Source: Ignavibacteriales bacterium (GTDB taxonomy: Bacteria > Bacteroidota > Ignavibacteria > Ignavibacteriales > Ignavibacteriaceae). From it: DNA of 64,000 nt. Positions within the stretch are counted from its first letter, which is position 1, and each line of letters opens with the position of its first letter. A program made the translations under genes and the position numbers. Under the pieces are notes generated by a model that searched no databases, was not told where the DNA came from, and saw only the letters and a program-made list of their open reading frames with translations. This document shows, in pieces, positions 18,447 to 28,277 of the stretch. Where the stretch lies: contig JADJHL010000012.1 in NCBI GenBank assembly GCA_016707585.1, positions 248,001 to 312,000 of the forward strand, read 5' to 3'.

Positions 18447-20398
18447 ATGGCAGAGCAAAAAAAATTTGTTCCCTTTGTCTCACCTGAAACCAATATGGCA
18501 GAATTTACAGTCCGAGCTTTAATTATCGGATTGGTGCTTGCTGTTGTACTTGGTGCTGCTAATGCTTATTTAGGATTAAAAGCCGGAATGACTATCGCTG
18601 CAACTTATCCTGCAGCAGTTATTGGTATGGCTTTAATCAAATTAATGAAAGGTACAATCTTAGAAGAAAACTTTACCAGAACTGTTGGTTCAATTGGTGA
18701 ATCAATCGCCGCTGGAGCTATCTTCACACTTCCTGCATTTTTTATTGCAGGAATCTGGAATCCTTTTTTTACTCCAGGAAATTATATGATATCTGCCGCA
18801 ATAATGGTTGCCGGCGGTATTCTTGGAATTATGTTTGTTGCTCTACTAAGAAGAGTAATGGTTGAAGATGTTGAATTACCTTTTCCGGAATCAGTTGCTG
18901 CTGCAGAAATTCATAAAGCAGGAAGACACGGCGGTGGTGGTTCAAAATTTTTATTCAGTGCAATGGGTATTGGCGCATTAATTCAATCATTAGGGCAATT
19001 CAAATTATTTGCAACTTCGTGGGATAAATTAATTCCACTTGGCAAAGGTAGTTTACTTTTAAATCTCCTGATGTTAGTCCTGCTTATATGGGAGTTGGAT
19101 ATATTATTGGTCCACGTTTAGCAGCACTAAATTTTTCTGGCGGTGTTCTTGCCTGGGGATTATTAACCCCGATGATTGCTTACTTTAAGTATTATGGCCA
19201 GGAATTACCAGCAGACTTTGATTGGGCAGCTACTATGGTTACCGTCTGGAAAAGTTATGTAAGACCAATTGCTATCGGTGGAATGTTGGTTGGAGCAGGT
19301 TTTACATTATTTAAAATGAGAAAAAGTCTTGCTACCGGTATTGCACGTTCTGTTGGTGATGTTAAAAAAGCTGCTTCAGGTGAACATACTGAAATAAGAA
19401 CTGAAAAAGATATAAATTTTAAATGGATCATGATTGGTATTCTTGGAACTGCAGTTGCCACATTTTTTATCTATAATTATTTTGCACAAAATGTAGTTGC
19501 TGCTTTAGTTGCAACTATTGTAATGATAATTGCAGGATTTTTCTTTGCTGCAGTTTCTGGTTACTTGGTTGGAATTATCGGATCTAGTAACAATCCTATA
19601 AGCGGATTAACATTATCAACATTAGTTGTTGCCGCTATTCTTATGGTTGCACTTGGAATGAAAGGCACACAAGGTGTTGCTGCAGTTCTTGGTGTTGCTG
19701 CTGTTGTTTGCGTTGCTGCTGCTGTTGCTGGAGAAATGTTACAGGATTTAAAAGCCGGACATTTTCTTGGTGGTACACCATGGAAAATGCAGGTTGGTGA
19801 TATAATTGGTGTTGTTGTTTCTGCTGCAATAATGTTTATTCCACTTTTAGTATTGCACGAAGGCGATATTAAAATGGGAGGAACAGGATTTGGCGGAGAT
19901 AAACTGCCAGCACCACAAGCAAGTTTGATGGCTATTCTTTCAAAAGGAATTGTTGCTGGTGATATGGAATGGATTTTAATTTTTGTTGGAATGTTAATGG
20001 GTGTTGGTTTTATTTTAATGAATGTTAAAAGTCCTATGCTCGTTAGTGTTGGAATGTATCTTCCTCTAGGAACTACTTTTGCAATTTTTGTTGGCGGTAT
20101 GATCAAAGGAATCGTTGAAAGAGTTAATGCTAAAAAAGGTTTTAATGATGGACAAAAATCAAGAGTAGAAAATAATGGAGTATTGCTAGCAGCAGGATTG
20201 ATTGCAGGTGAAGCGCTCATTGGGCTCTTGTTTGCAGGGCTCGCATTTGGAGAAATTAAATTATTTGAATTTTTCGCGCAGCCATCTTTCTTAATTAGTT
20301 TAGTTGTTTTTGCATTCATTGGTTGGTTGCTTGTTCAGATTCCGGTTAAGAATGCCGGTAAACCTGATGATCCTGCACCACCACAGGTATCTATGTAA
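18447..20398 (+). CDS. OPT-family oligopeptide transporter, frameshifted
   Basis: Two overlapping frames make one OPT transporter of about 650 residues. The first part (from 18447) has FTVRALIIGLVLAVVLGAANAYLGLKAGMTIAA and ENFTRTVGSIGESIAAGAIFTLPAF, both hallmarks of the prokaryotic OPT group. The second part (to 20398) has SPAYMGVGYIIGPRLAALNFSGG and many membrane helices. The junction lies at a TTTTAAA run (19057-19063); one added base restores LLLKSPDVSPAYMGVG. A good AGGAG site fixes the start at 18447. Expected role: proton-driven peptide uptake. PqqD-like and PepD genes follow on the same strand. Confidence 0.85.
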
Positions 20399-20435
20399 TA
20401 AACTTAAAGTAGGTTTATAAGCGTTTAAATTGTTT

Positions 20436-20508
20436 TTGTCATTCCCACGAAAGTGGGAATCTATTTGCTTAATGATATTTAGGTTCCCGCCTTCGGGGAA
20501 TGACATTT
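20436..20508. repeat. GTCATTCCC inverted-repeat element
   Basis: The unit begins TTGTCATTCCCAC and ends GGGGAATGACAT, so its ends are complementary. Internal hairpins are ATTCCCAC/GTGGGAAT around GAAA (20441-20460) and TTCCC/GGGAA (20484-20500). A second copy is at 61790-61854 and damaged copies at 38491-38560 and 38853-38875. Confidence 0.75.
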
Positions 20509-20542
20509 TAATTAAATTTTATTAGAATTTCAATTGTTCAAT

Positions 20543-20914
20543 ATGCCACTTACATTTAACGAACGAAAAAAAATATTAAAAAGTGCAAACACACTTGAAT
20601 TAACACCATTTAAAATTTATACTGATGAAAAGAATGATGATGAGTTAATTACCGTTATCATCCCAAAATTTAAAAACAAAATTGTGGTAAAATTAGTCTC
20701 ACCAAGACTTAAAAGTGATCACTTTAAAATTAAACTTGATAAATTTGGTTCTGCTGTTTGGTTAAATATTAATGGCAAAATAAAAGTTGATCGTATCATA
20801 AAAGATGTTAAGAAAAAATTTGGTGATGAACTTCAATATGAAGAAGAAAGAATTACAAAATTTATTTTTCAGTTATATACACAGGGATTTATTTCATTTA
20901 AAGAATTAAACTAA
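20543..20914 (+). CDS. PqqD-like peptide-carrier family protein
   Basis: A 123-residue protein whose second half fits the PqqD family: KLDKFGSAVWLNINGKIKVD (about 70-89) followed by IIKDVKKKFGDELQYEEERITKFIFQLYTQGFISF. PqqD proteins bind precursor peptides for radical-SAM enzymes. The first 60 residues are an added segment of unknown type. No radical-SAM or precursor gene is visible nearby; the neighbours are an OPT peptide transporter and a dipeptidase 13 bases downstream. The ATG at 20543 is preferred to a TTG nine bases upstream. Family likely; role unknown. Confidence 0.7.
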   Translation: MPLTFNERKKILKSANTLELTPFKIYTDEKNDDELITVIIPKFKNKIVVKLVSPRLKSDHFKIKLDKFGSAVWLNINGKIKVDRIIKDVKKKFGDELQYEEERITKFIFQLYTQGFISFKELN

Positions 20915-20927
20915 AAGGAGATTTCTT

Positions 20928-22388
20928 ATGGGATCAGTATTAGGTCATTTAAAACCAGAATTAGTTTGGTATCACTTCGAGGAAATCTGTAAACATCCTC
21001 GTGCATCAAAAAAAGAGGAAAAGATTGCTGAGTATGTTGTTTCAGTTGGTAAACGCTTAGGATTGCAAACTGAAAAAGATAAGTTTGGAAATATTGTTAT
21101 CCGCAAACCTGCAACACCTGGAAAAGAAAATTTAAAAACTGTTGTTCTTCAGGGACATATTGATATGGTTTGTGAAAAGAATAGAGATGTTGAACATGAC
21201 TTTGATAAAGATCCAATTTATCCATACATCGATGGTGATTGGGTAAAAGCAAAAGGAACAACACTTGGTGCTGATAATGGAATTGGTGTCGCTTGTGCTC
21301 TTGCTGTTCTTGAAGCAAAAGATGTTGAACACGGACCACTTGAGTGTTTATTTACACTTGATGAAGAAACTGGTTTAACAGGTGCTTCAAGCTTAAAGAA
21401 AGGCTGGCTAAAGGCTGATATTCTTATCAATATGGATTCTGAAGATCTTGGTACCTTATTTATAGGCTGCTCTGGTGGAAAAAATACTGCTGCAAAATTT
21501 AAAGCTAAATTGGAAAAAATTCCAAGAAATTATTCTTCCTTTGAATTAAAAGTTGCCGGATTAAAAGGTGGACACTCTGGACTTGAAATTCATGTTGGTA
21601 GAGGCAACGCAGTAAAAATTCTTAATAGATTAATCTGGAATTATTCACAGGATAGTACAATCAGATTATCAGAAATTAATGGCGGCAATAAACATAATGC
21701 AATTCCGCGAGAAGCATTTGCAATTGTACTTGTTCCAAAAAATCACGAAAAAAATCTTAAGAAATTTGTAGCAAAGTATAATGAAATAGTTAAAGCTGAA
21801 TATGCAACAGTTGAACCTGATTTAGTTGTATCTTTATCAAAACATACTGCTCCTGAAAAAGTGATTGATGAAAAAACACAAAAACATTTAGTTAATGCTT
21901 TGTATGCAATTCCTCACGGTGTAATAAAAATGTCAGCAGATATTCCAGGTTTGGTTGAAACATCAACAAATCTTGCAGTTGTAGAAACAGCAGGAAAGAA
22001 TATTAACATTGTTACAAGCCAGCGTAGTCCTGTTGCATCAGAGAATGTTGATATAACAAATATGGTAACAGCAGTATTAAAACTTGCAGGAGCCGAAATA
22101 ACTTACGGTGATGGTTATCCTGGCTGGGCACCTGATATTCATTCTGATATCCTAAAAGTATTCAAATCAACTTTTACAAGAATGTATGGTAAAGAACCAG
22201 AAGTTACAGCAATTCATGCAGGACTTGAATGTGGAATCATAAAAGAAAAATATCCTGATATGGATATGATTTCTTTTGGTCCAACCATGCGTGATGTACA
22301 TTCACCAGCAGAAAAATTACAAATATCTACTGTGCCGGAATTTTATAATCAACTTAAAACTGTTTTAAGTAATATTCCCGTTAAATAG
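20928..22388 (+). CDS. pepD: Xaa-His dipeptidase (M20C)
   Basis: A 486-residue cytosolic metallodipeptidase, close to the family's usual length. Visible M20C features are HPRASKKEEKIAEYV (about 23-37), the first metal His in VVLQGHIDMVCEKN (about 73-86), LGADNGIGVACALAV (about 113-127) with the bridging Asp, and LDEETGLTGA (about 143-152) with the catalytic Glu pair. HAGLECGIIKEKYPDMDMIS and RDVHSPAEKL close the metal site. It hydrolyses dipeptides with C-terminal His and others. AAAGGAG precedes the ATG. It lies just after the PqqD-like gene and ends at a strong terminator. Confidence 0.93.
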   Translation: MGSVLGHLKPELVWYHFEEICKHPRASKKEEKIAEYVVSVGKRLGLQTEKDKFGNIVIRKPATPGKENLKTVVLQGHIDMVCEKNRDVEHDFDKDPIYPYIDGDWVKAKGTTLGADNGIGVACALAVLEAKDVEHGPLECLFTLDEETGLTGASSLKKGWLKADILINMDSEDLGTLFIGCSGGKNTAAKFKAKLEKIPRNYSSFELKVAGLKGGHSGLEIHVGRGNAVKILNRLIWNYSQDSTIRLSEINGGNKHNAIPREAFAIVLVPKNHEKNLKKFVAKYNEIVKAEYATVEPDLVVSLSKHTAPEKVIDEKTQKHLVNALYAIPHGVIKMSADIPGLVETSTNLAVVETAGKNINIVTSQRSPVASENVDITNMVTAVLKLAGAEITYGDGYPGWAPDIHSDILKVFKSTFTRMYGKEPEVTAIHAGLECGIIKEKYPDMDMISFGPTMRDVHSPAEKLQISTVPEFYNQLKTVLSNIPVK

Positions 22389-22412
22389 GATATTTGCCTT
22401 ATTTACAATTAA

Positions 22413-22447
22413 AGCAGATACCTTTATTAAGGTACCTGCTTTTTTTA
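22413..22447 (+). terminator. Rho-independent terminator after pepD
   Basis: AGCAG-A-TACCTT and AAGGTA-CCTGCT form a near-perfect stem (22413-22440) with a short TATT-type loop, followed directly by a run of seven T's. Confidence 0.85.
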
Positions 22448-22545
22448 TTTTATGCCAGAATAAATAAAATGTTATGTTTATCACAAGCATAACTTATAGA
22501 GTAAACCAATCACCAAAAGTGATTGAAAAAAGCAGAGAAGAAATT

Positions 22546-24038
22546 ATGGAAGAAACTTTAAATCAAAAACCTCAACCATCTTCACTATTAAGATGGAGCG
22601 CATTGCTGTTAATAAGTTTAGCAATGATGGGTAACTATTATATTTATGATAGCATAAGTCCGCTTGCAGATTTATTAAAAACACAACTTGGATTTTCTGA
22701 TTCAAACATTGGATTGCTTAATGCAATTTATTCTTTCCCAAACATAATTATGGTGCTTGTAGGCGGAATTCTGATTGACAGAATCGGTACAAAAACTTCC
22801 GTTATAATTTTTACTGCATTAATCATGATTGGTTCAATAGTTACTGCAATAACAGGAAATATCTGGTTAATGTCTGCAGGAAGATTGATATTTGGACTAG
22901 GAGCAGAATCAATGATAGTTGCAATCACAACGATTATTGCAAGATGGTTTAAAGGAAAACAATTATCATTTGCATTTGGATTAAATTTAATGGTTGCAAG
23001 ATTAGGATCATTTCTAGCATTTAATTCTCCATCACTTGCTAGAGGATTATATGATTATTGGCAATCGCCGCTTTGGATAGCAGTTGTCGGAGGAATATTC
23101 GCATTTATTTGCATACTCTTTTACCTACTGTTAGATGTGTATGCTAGTAAGAATTATAATTTACCAAAAGAAGGTGAACAAGATGCAATTCTGCTTTCTG
23201 AAATATTGAGAATCAAAGAAAAAACCAGATGGTATATTTTTTTACTGTTGTTGGCATAATTCTGATTGTTATTTATCCAGGGTTATGGTCAATCTTTATG
23301 ATCGTTTTAGTTGTGATTACATTATTTCTATTTCTTAAATCAAGTTCGTTCTCTACATCTTTCTGGTATATCACAGCATTATGTATAACATTTTATTCTG
23401 CAATTTTCCCATTTCTAACTTTCGCTAATAAATTTTTTCAAGATGTTCACGGAACCAATAGAGAAGTTGGTGGAAACCTTTCCAGCATATTAACATTAGC
23501 AGCAATGTTTATGACTCCATTATTTGGTTTGCTTGCAGATAAAATCGGAAAGCGTTCATTATTAATGATGTTTGGATCATTGTTAATAATTCCTGTTTAT
23601 TTAATGATGGCTTATCAATTTGGTAAACCAACGATTATGAACGATAGTGATTTTTTTCATATCAGTATTCAGTTTTTTGGAATTGATGCTGCAATACCTA
23701 TATACTTAATCTTGCCAATGGCAATGATGGGAATTGCATTTTCATTAGTCCCCGCTGTAATGTGGCCTTCTGTTGCGCTTATTGTTGATTCATCAAAACT
23801 CGGGACTGCTTATGGACTTATGACAATGATCCAAAATATCGGTTTGTTTGGTTTTAATTTATTAATTGGTTTTGCAAACGATTACTCCGGTGCAAGTGCA
23901 ACAAATCCTGGCGGATACACCCCGGGTATGTGGATTTTTTCTACACTAGGTTTCTTAGGATTATTCTTTGCATTCTTACTTAGAAAATCTGAATCAGGAC
24001 CGAATGGACATGGTCTTGAACAAGGAATGAAAAAATAA
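22546..24038 (+). CDS. MFS transporter, frameshifted
   Basis: Two frames join into one major facilitator protein of about 497 residues with 12 predicted helices. The first part has GVLVGGILIDRIGTKTS-like loop 2-3 wording (LVGGILIDRIGTKTSVI), and the second repeats it (PLFGLLADKIGKRSLLMM). The break is at a run of seven T's (23237-23243); one added T gives a continuous TRWYIFFTVVGI. The ATG at 22546, with GAGAAG upstream, is preferred to the ATG at 22474. The substrate cannot be told; the layout resembles nitrate/nitrite- or sugar-phosphate-type MFS carriers only loosely. Confidence 0.82.
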
Positions 24039-24089
24039 GTTTAATTAAATGTTACAGGGGATGAAAATCAATTCATCAATGGAGAGAAA

Positions 24090-24878
24090 ATGAAAAAATT
24101 TTCCACTGCACTTTTTGTTTTTGTGTTGTTCTTAAATTCATCAAACATTAATGCACAATCTGCTTGTTGTGGTTTAGACATCTTAGGTGGAATGCTACTT
24201 GAATCTGGCGTGTATGGTGGTTATGGTGCTCAGCAATTTTCTGCTGCTGGTTTAAATGATTATATAAAAATCTATAATCAGAATAGACCATTGTTAACCA
24301 AGCAAATGGATGAGTTTGGATTTGCGCACGGATGGAGAGTCGGAGCTAATCTTTTAAATGTTCAAGATGACAATATGCTTTATGGATTAAATTTCTTCTA
24401 TCAACAAACAAAGGAAATTCATGAAGCAACTGCAACTTTAACAAATAACATTCCTGCTAAAAGAGAATATGAATTAACATTAATTTCATATGGATTAGGA
24501 TTTTCATTTTCTTATATATTAAACAAAAGCTTTGATTTCAAAATTGCTGATATCAAAGTTAATTGGAACAATGCCAAGTTGATTAATAAATATACTGAAG
24601 GAACCAATGCACCAACAGAAGAAGTACTTAAGAATCCAGAGGCAAATATTGGCGGGCAAATAAGTACAGGCATTGTTTATTATCCTTTTCCTCCATACGT
24701 TTCCCTTGAAGTCAATGCAGGATATTCGTACTTTACAATAGACGAAATGCAATTTGAAACAAGTAAACAATTTCTTGCCTCAAATGAAAATAGTAGTGAG
24801 AAGATGGATAATTTTATTGACGGTGGTGGATTTTTTGCGTTTGCTCAATTAAACATTGCAATACCAATTTTTCAATAG
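24090..24878 (+). CDS. Exported envelope protein, paralogue 1
   Basis: I do not recognise a named family. A signal peptide (MKKFSTALFVFVLFLNSSNINAQ) precedes about 240 residues with alternating, aromatic-rich strands and a final strand (FFAFAQLNIAIPIF) like that of outer-membrane beta-barrels. It has a Cys-Cys pair right after the signal peptide. The protein clearly matches the next gene in GLNDY, the GFAHGWRVG region, the SYGLG region and the FIDGGGF ending, so the two arose by tandem duplication. GGAGAG precedes the ATG. Confidence 0.72.
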   Translation: MKKFSTALFVFVLFLNSSNINAQSACCGLDILGGMLLESGVYGGYGAQQFSAAGLNDYIKIYNQNRPLLTKQMDEFGFAHGWRVGANLLNVQDDNMLYGLNFFYQQTKEIHEATATLTNNIPAKREYELTLISYGLGFSFSYILNKSFDFKIADIKVNWNNAKLINKYTEGTNAPTEEVLKNPEANIGGQISTGIVYYPFPPYVSLEVNAGYSYFTIDEMQFETSKQFLASNENSSEKMDNFIDGGGFFAFAQLNIAIPIFQ

Positions 24879-24886
24879 TGGTATAA

Positions 24887-25642
24887 GTGCTTAAACTATT
24901 TCAAAATATTTTTTTATTGCTGATAATATTTTCAGCTAATTCGTATTCCCAATCATTTGGATTTGGATGTTTAGGATTTGTTGGAGGATTTGGCGGCTAC
25001 AGTCATCAACAATATAAACCTGATGGATTAAACAACTATGTAGATAATTTTAATTTACAATACGTTGAATATCTTGACACAAAGATGCAGCATTTTGGAA
25101 AATCGTCCGGTTATCGAGTTGGAGTAAATGTTTTCCGTGCAAAGTTTACTGGATTTTTAATTACCGCAAAAGGATTTTATCAACAACTTCACGAAGAACA
25201 TAACTCTATAGTTTATCAAACTGCTTTTGGAATTGATCATGAATATGACCTGAAAATAAGAAGTTATGGAATTGGAATCGATCTCGGAATTCCTGTTACA
25301 TCATATTTAAGCTGGAAAATAGTTGATGGCAGCTTATTAATAAACGGGGCAAAGTTTACAGAAACAATTAATTCATCTGCTGGTACACAAATAAATAAAT
25401 ATGAAAATGAAAAAACAGAATTGGGTTACTCAATCGGTTCTGGATTTATTTTTGAAGTTATAAAAAATTATATAAGTATAGAAGGATCAGCAAGCTACAC
25501 TCAAATTACAATCGATAAAATGATAAACGAGGATGGATCAGGTAATCTTAGTTACAATTCACAATCTGGAAGCGAAGAAAAGTTTATAAATGGTGGCGGA
25601 TTTAATGCTGTTGTGCAACTCAATTTAGGTTTCCCACTTTAA
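24887..25642 (+). CDS. Exported envelope protein, paralogue 2
   Basis: A diverged tandem copy of the preceding gene, eight bases downstream. It has a signal peptide (LKLFQNIFLLLIIFSANSYSQ), then GGFGGYSHQQYKPDGLNNYVD, KSSGYRVGVNVF, IRSYGIGIDLGIP and FINGGGFNAVVQLNLGFP, each matching the same position in paralogue 1. The start is a GTG. It is probably an outer-membrane beta-barrel. Function unknown; the two proteins may form a pair. The aminopeptidase gene follows 12 bases later, so all three are probably one transcript. Confidence 0.7.
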   Translation: MLKLFQNIFLLLIIFSANSYSQSFGFGCLGFVGGFGGYSHQQYKPDGLNNYVDNFNLQYVEYLDTKMQHFGKSSGYRVGVNVFRAKFTGFLITAKGFYQQLHEEHNSIVYQTAFGIDHEYDLKIRSYGIGIDLGIPVTSYLSWKIVDGSLLINGAKFTETINSSAGTQINKYENEKTELGYSIGSGFIFEVIKNYISIEGSASYTQITIDKMINEDGSGNLSYNSQSGSEEKFINGGGFNAVVQLNLGFPL

Positions 25643-25654
25643 TCAGAGGAGATT

Positions 25655-26623
25655 ATGAAAAAGCTTACCAAACTAGATTCAGCATCTGCAATTGCAATTC
25701 GTGATTGTATGGGTGCAAAGAAAAATGAAAAAATTCTTGTCATTACCGATGAAGTAAAAAGAGAAATTGGATTATCATTACACGAGAATGCAATTAGATT
25801 GGGTTATCAATCTTTACTTGTTGAAATGAAATCCGGTAAAATAAATGGAGAAGAACCTTCGGATGAAATTGCAGAACTGATGCAAAAGTTTGATGTTGTG
25901 TTTTGTCCAACTGCAAAATCTCTTACTCACACTGATGCAAGAAGAAATGCTTCCGCTAAAGGTGTTCGCATTGCTACATTTCCTGGAATAACAAAAGATG
26001 TTATGATTCGTGGAATGAATGCTGATTACAAAAAAATATCTGCATTAACAGTTAAGCTTCAAAAGATTTTAGAAACGGGAAAAATAATTAGAGTAACAGC
26101 ACCAGCTGGAACTGATATTTCTTTTTCAATTGCTGGCAGAAAAGCTTATGCAAGTAAAGGATTATTCCACGCAACCGGAGAAAGTGGAAATCTACCAACA
26201 GGAGAAGCTTATTTAGCCCCTATAGAAGGCAGCACAAACGGAGTTTTTGTTGTTGATGGATCAATGGCTGGCTTAGGTTTGATAAAAAATGCAAATATAA
26301 AAATTGAAGTTGAAAATGGATTTGCCACTAAAATCACCGGTGGAACTCTTGCGAAAAAATTAAAAGTAATGTTGGATAAAGTTGGAAAAGATGCTCATAA
26401 TATTGCCGAATTTGGAATCGGGACAAATGATTCAGCAAAACTTAGCGGTGTTTTACTTGAAGATGAAAAAGTTATGGGCACAATTCATATTGCTTTGGGT
26501 AATAATGTTTCAATGGGAGGAAGCGTTAATGTTCCAATTCATCTTGATGGAGTTGTTAAAAAACCAACTGTTTGGATGGATTCAAAAATGCTAATGAAAG
26601 ATGGTAAACTCTTAGTGAAATGA
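25655..26623 (+). CDS. Aminopeptidase (M29-like family)
   Basis: A 322-residue cytosolic enzyme of the thermophilic/leucyl aminopeptidase T-like group. The second half holds the metal-site motifs: FHATGESGNLPTGEAYLAPI (about 172-191), NIAEFGIGTN (about 249-258), GTIHIALGNN (about 275-284) and HLDGVV near 297. It should remove N-terminal residues from peptides with two divalent metals. It is shorter than classical M29 enzymes of about 400 residues but has the right order of motifs. AGAGGAG precedes the ATG. It follows the two envelope proteins closely. Confidence 0.8.
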   Translation: MKKLTKLDSASAIAIRDCMGAKKNEKILVITDEVKREIGLSLHENAIRLGYQSLLVEMKSGKINGEEPSDEIAELMQKFDVVFCPTAKSLTHTDARRNASAKGVRIATFPGITKDVMIRGMNADYKKISALTVKLQKILETGKIIRVTAPAGTDISFSIAGRKAYASKGLFHATGESGNLPTGEAYLAPIEGSTNGVFVVDGSMAGLGLIKNANIKIEVENGFATKITGGTLAKKLKVMLDKVGKDAHNIAEFGIGTNDSAKLSGVLLEDEKVMGTIHIALGNNVSMGGSVNVPIHLDGVVKKPTVWMDSKMLMKDGKLLVK

Positions 26624-26712
26624 TTAATGCTCAGTGTTAAATGCTAAATGTTCAATTTCCGAAAAATTTTTTGAATGATTCATTGAACATTGAAAATTGA
26701 GCATTTATCATT
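26622..26712. repeat. Nested inverted repeat of the GAACATTGAGC family
   Basis: AATGTTCAAT (26647-26656) pairs with ATTGAACATT (26682-26691), and AATGCTCA (26626-26633) pairs with TGAGCATT (26698-26705). The wording matches the element at 14299-14360. It fills the gap between the aminopeptidase gene and def. Confidence 0.65.
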
Positions 26713-26784
26713 TTGGATTAAGTTTCTAATTGATTGAGTATTTTTTATTTTTGATGTAACATTTCATAATTGTTTAGGAAGAAA

Positions 26785-27348
26785 ATGTCGATCTTGCCAA
26801 TCACAATGTGTGGTGATAAAATATTAAGAAAAAAAGTTGCTAAAGTAACAGTAGTAAACAACCAGATTATCAAACTTATTTCAGATATGTTTGAGACTAT
26901 GCACAATGCTAAAGGAATTGGTCTCGCTGCAAATCAAGTTGGAGCGAACAAACAGATTTTTGTTGTTGATATTTCAATGGTTGAAGGTTATGAAAACACT
27001 AAACCAATAGCTTTGATTAATCCAAAAATTATTGCAAAGTCTGAAGAAATAATTGGTTGGGAAGAAGGCTGTTTAAGCATACCTGATCAGCGTGAAGAAG
27101 TTTTCAGACCCGAAAAAATAACAATCGAATTTCAGGATATTGATTTTACTGTGCATATAATTGAAGCAGATGATTTGCTTGCAAGAGTTATGCAACACGA
27201 ATATGATCATTTACTCGGCATACTTTTTACTGATCTTGTTGATGACGAAACTAAAAAGAAATTGAAAAAGCCACTTAACAGAATTAAGAATAGAAAAATT
27301 GATGTAGATTATCCAATAAGTCAATCTGCAGATTATCGTATAATTTAA
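26785..27348 (+). CDS. def: Peptide deformylase
   Basis: A 187-residue enzyme that removes the formyl group from nascent proteins. All three signature motifs are present: GIGLAANQVG (motif 1), EEGCLSIP (motif 2, metal-binding Cys) and QHEYDHLLG (motif 3, HExxH metal site). A TTG at 26770 would add five residues; the ATG at 26785, preceded by AGGAAG, is preferred. fmt follows 17 bases downstream, so enzymes that remove and add the formyl group are made together, a very common arrangement. Confidence 0.96.
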   Translation: MSILPITMCGDKILRKKVAKVTVVNNQIIKLISDMFETMHNAKGIGLAANQVGANKQIFVVDISMVEGYENTKPIALINPKIIAKSEEIIGWEEGCLSIPDQREEVFRPEKITIEFQDIDFTVHIIEADDLLARVMQHEYDHLLGILFTDLVDDETKKKLKKPLNRIKNRKIDVDYPISQSADYRII

Positions 27349-27365
27349 TTTGTAATAGGTGAGTG

Positions 27366-28274
27366 ATGAAAATTGTTTTTATGGGCACTCCTGATTTTGC
27401 AATTCCTTCCTTAAAAATTCTTTTAAAAAACAATCATCAAATACTTGCAGTTGTTACAACCACAGATAAGGAACGTGGAAGAGGACAAAAAGTTACGTTT
27501 ACCGCAGTTAAGCAATTTGCTGTTGAAAATAATATCCCAGTTTACCAGCCTGAAAAATTAAAAGGCAACAACGAATTTGTTGAACAAATGAAATCGCTTA
27601 ATCCTGATTTATTTGTTGTTGTTGCATTTAGAATTTTACCTAAAGAGGTATTTGATATTCCAAAATTCGGCTCTTTTAATTTACATGGTTCGTATCTGCC
27701 CAAATATCGCGGTGCTGCACCAATACAATGGGCTTTAATTAATGGTGATGAAGAAACTGGTTTAACAACATTTAAACTTGCGGAAAAAGTGGATACGGGA
27801 AATATATATTTACAGGAAAAAGTTAAAATAAATCCTGATGATAATTTTGAAACTTTACATGATAGAATGAGTTTAGTTGGAGCTGAACTTGTTTATAAAA
27901 CAGTTACAATGATCGAATCCGGAAATATTGAATTGCAGGCACAAGATAATTCACTAGCTTCTCCTGCACCAAAGATTACAAAAGAAACCTGTTTAATTGA
28001 TTGGAGCAAACCAGCATCAGAAATTCATAATCTTGTTCGCGGATTATCACCCCATCCTGTGGCTTACTTTTTACACAACAATAAAGTAATTAAAATCTAT
28101 AAAACTGAGATTGTTAAGGATTTAAATTTAAAACCAGGTGAAATTCATCAAACAAAAACAGAATTGATTATTGGATGTGGAAAAGATTCTTTACTAATTC
28201 TCGAAATCCAACAGGAAGGAAAAAAGAAAATGCAGACTGAAGAGTTTCTTAGAGGCTATAAGTTTTCTAACTAA
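27366..28274 (+). CDS. fmt: Methionyl-tRNA formyltransferase
   Basis: A 302-residue enzyme that formylates initiator Met-tRNA using 10-formyltetrahydrofolate. It starts KIVFMGTPDFAIPSL and carries NLHGSYLPKYRGAAPIQWALI (about 108-128) with the catalytic Asn and His, followed by the C-terminal OB-fold region (LVRGLSPHPVAYF). A GTG one codon upstream was rejected. It is the second gene of the def-fmt pair. Its last 24 codons have a diverged second copy at 32082-32153, so the 3' end may have been exchanged or duplicated. Confidence 0.95.
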   Translation: MKIVFMGTPDFAIPSLKILLKNNHQILAVVTTTDKERGRGQKVTFTAVKQFAVENNIPVYQPEKLKGNNEFVEQMKSLNPDLFVVVAFRILPKEVFDIPKFGSFNLHGSYLPKYRGAAPIQWALINGDEETGLTTFKLAEKVDTGNIYLQEKVKINPDDNFETLHDRMSLVGAELVYKTVTMIESGNIELQAQDNSLASPAPKITKETCLIDWSKPASEIHNLVRGLSPHPVAYFLHNNKVIKIYKTEIVKDLNLKPGEIHQTKTELIIGCGKDSLLILEIQQEGKKKMQTEEFLRGYKFSN

Positions 28275-28277
28275 AAT

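Noticed and set aside
19561..20319. A 252-codon open frame antisense to the OPT transporter gene.
   Set aside because: It is the mirror of a hydrophobic, low-complexity coding sequence, has no ribosome site and no recognisable motifs, and the sense strand is clearly a transporter.
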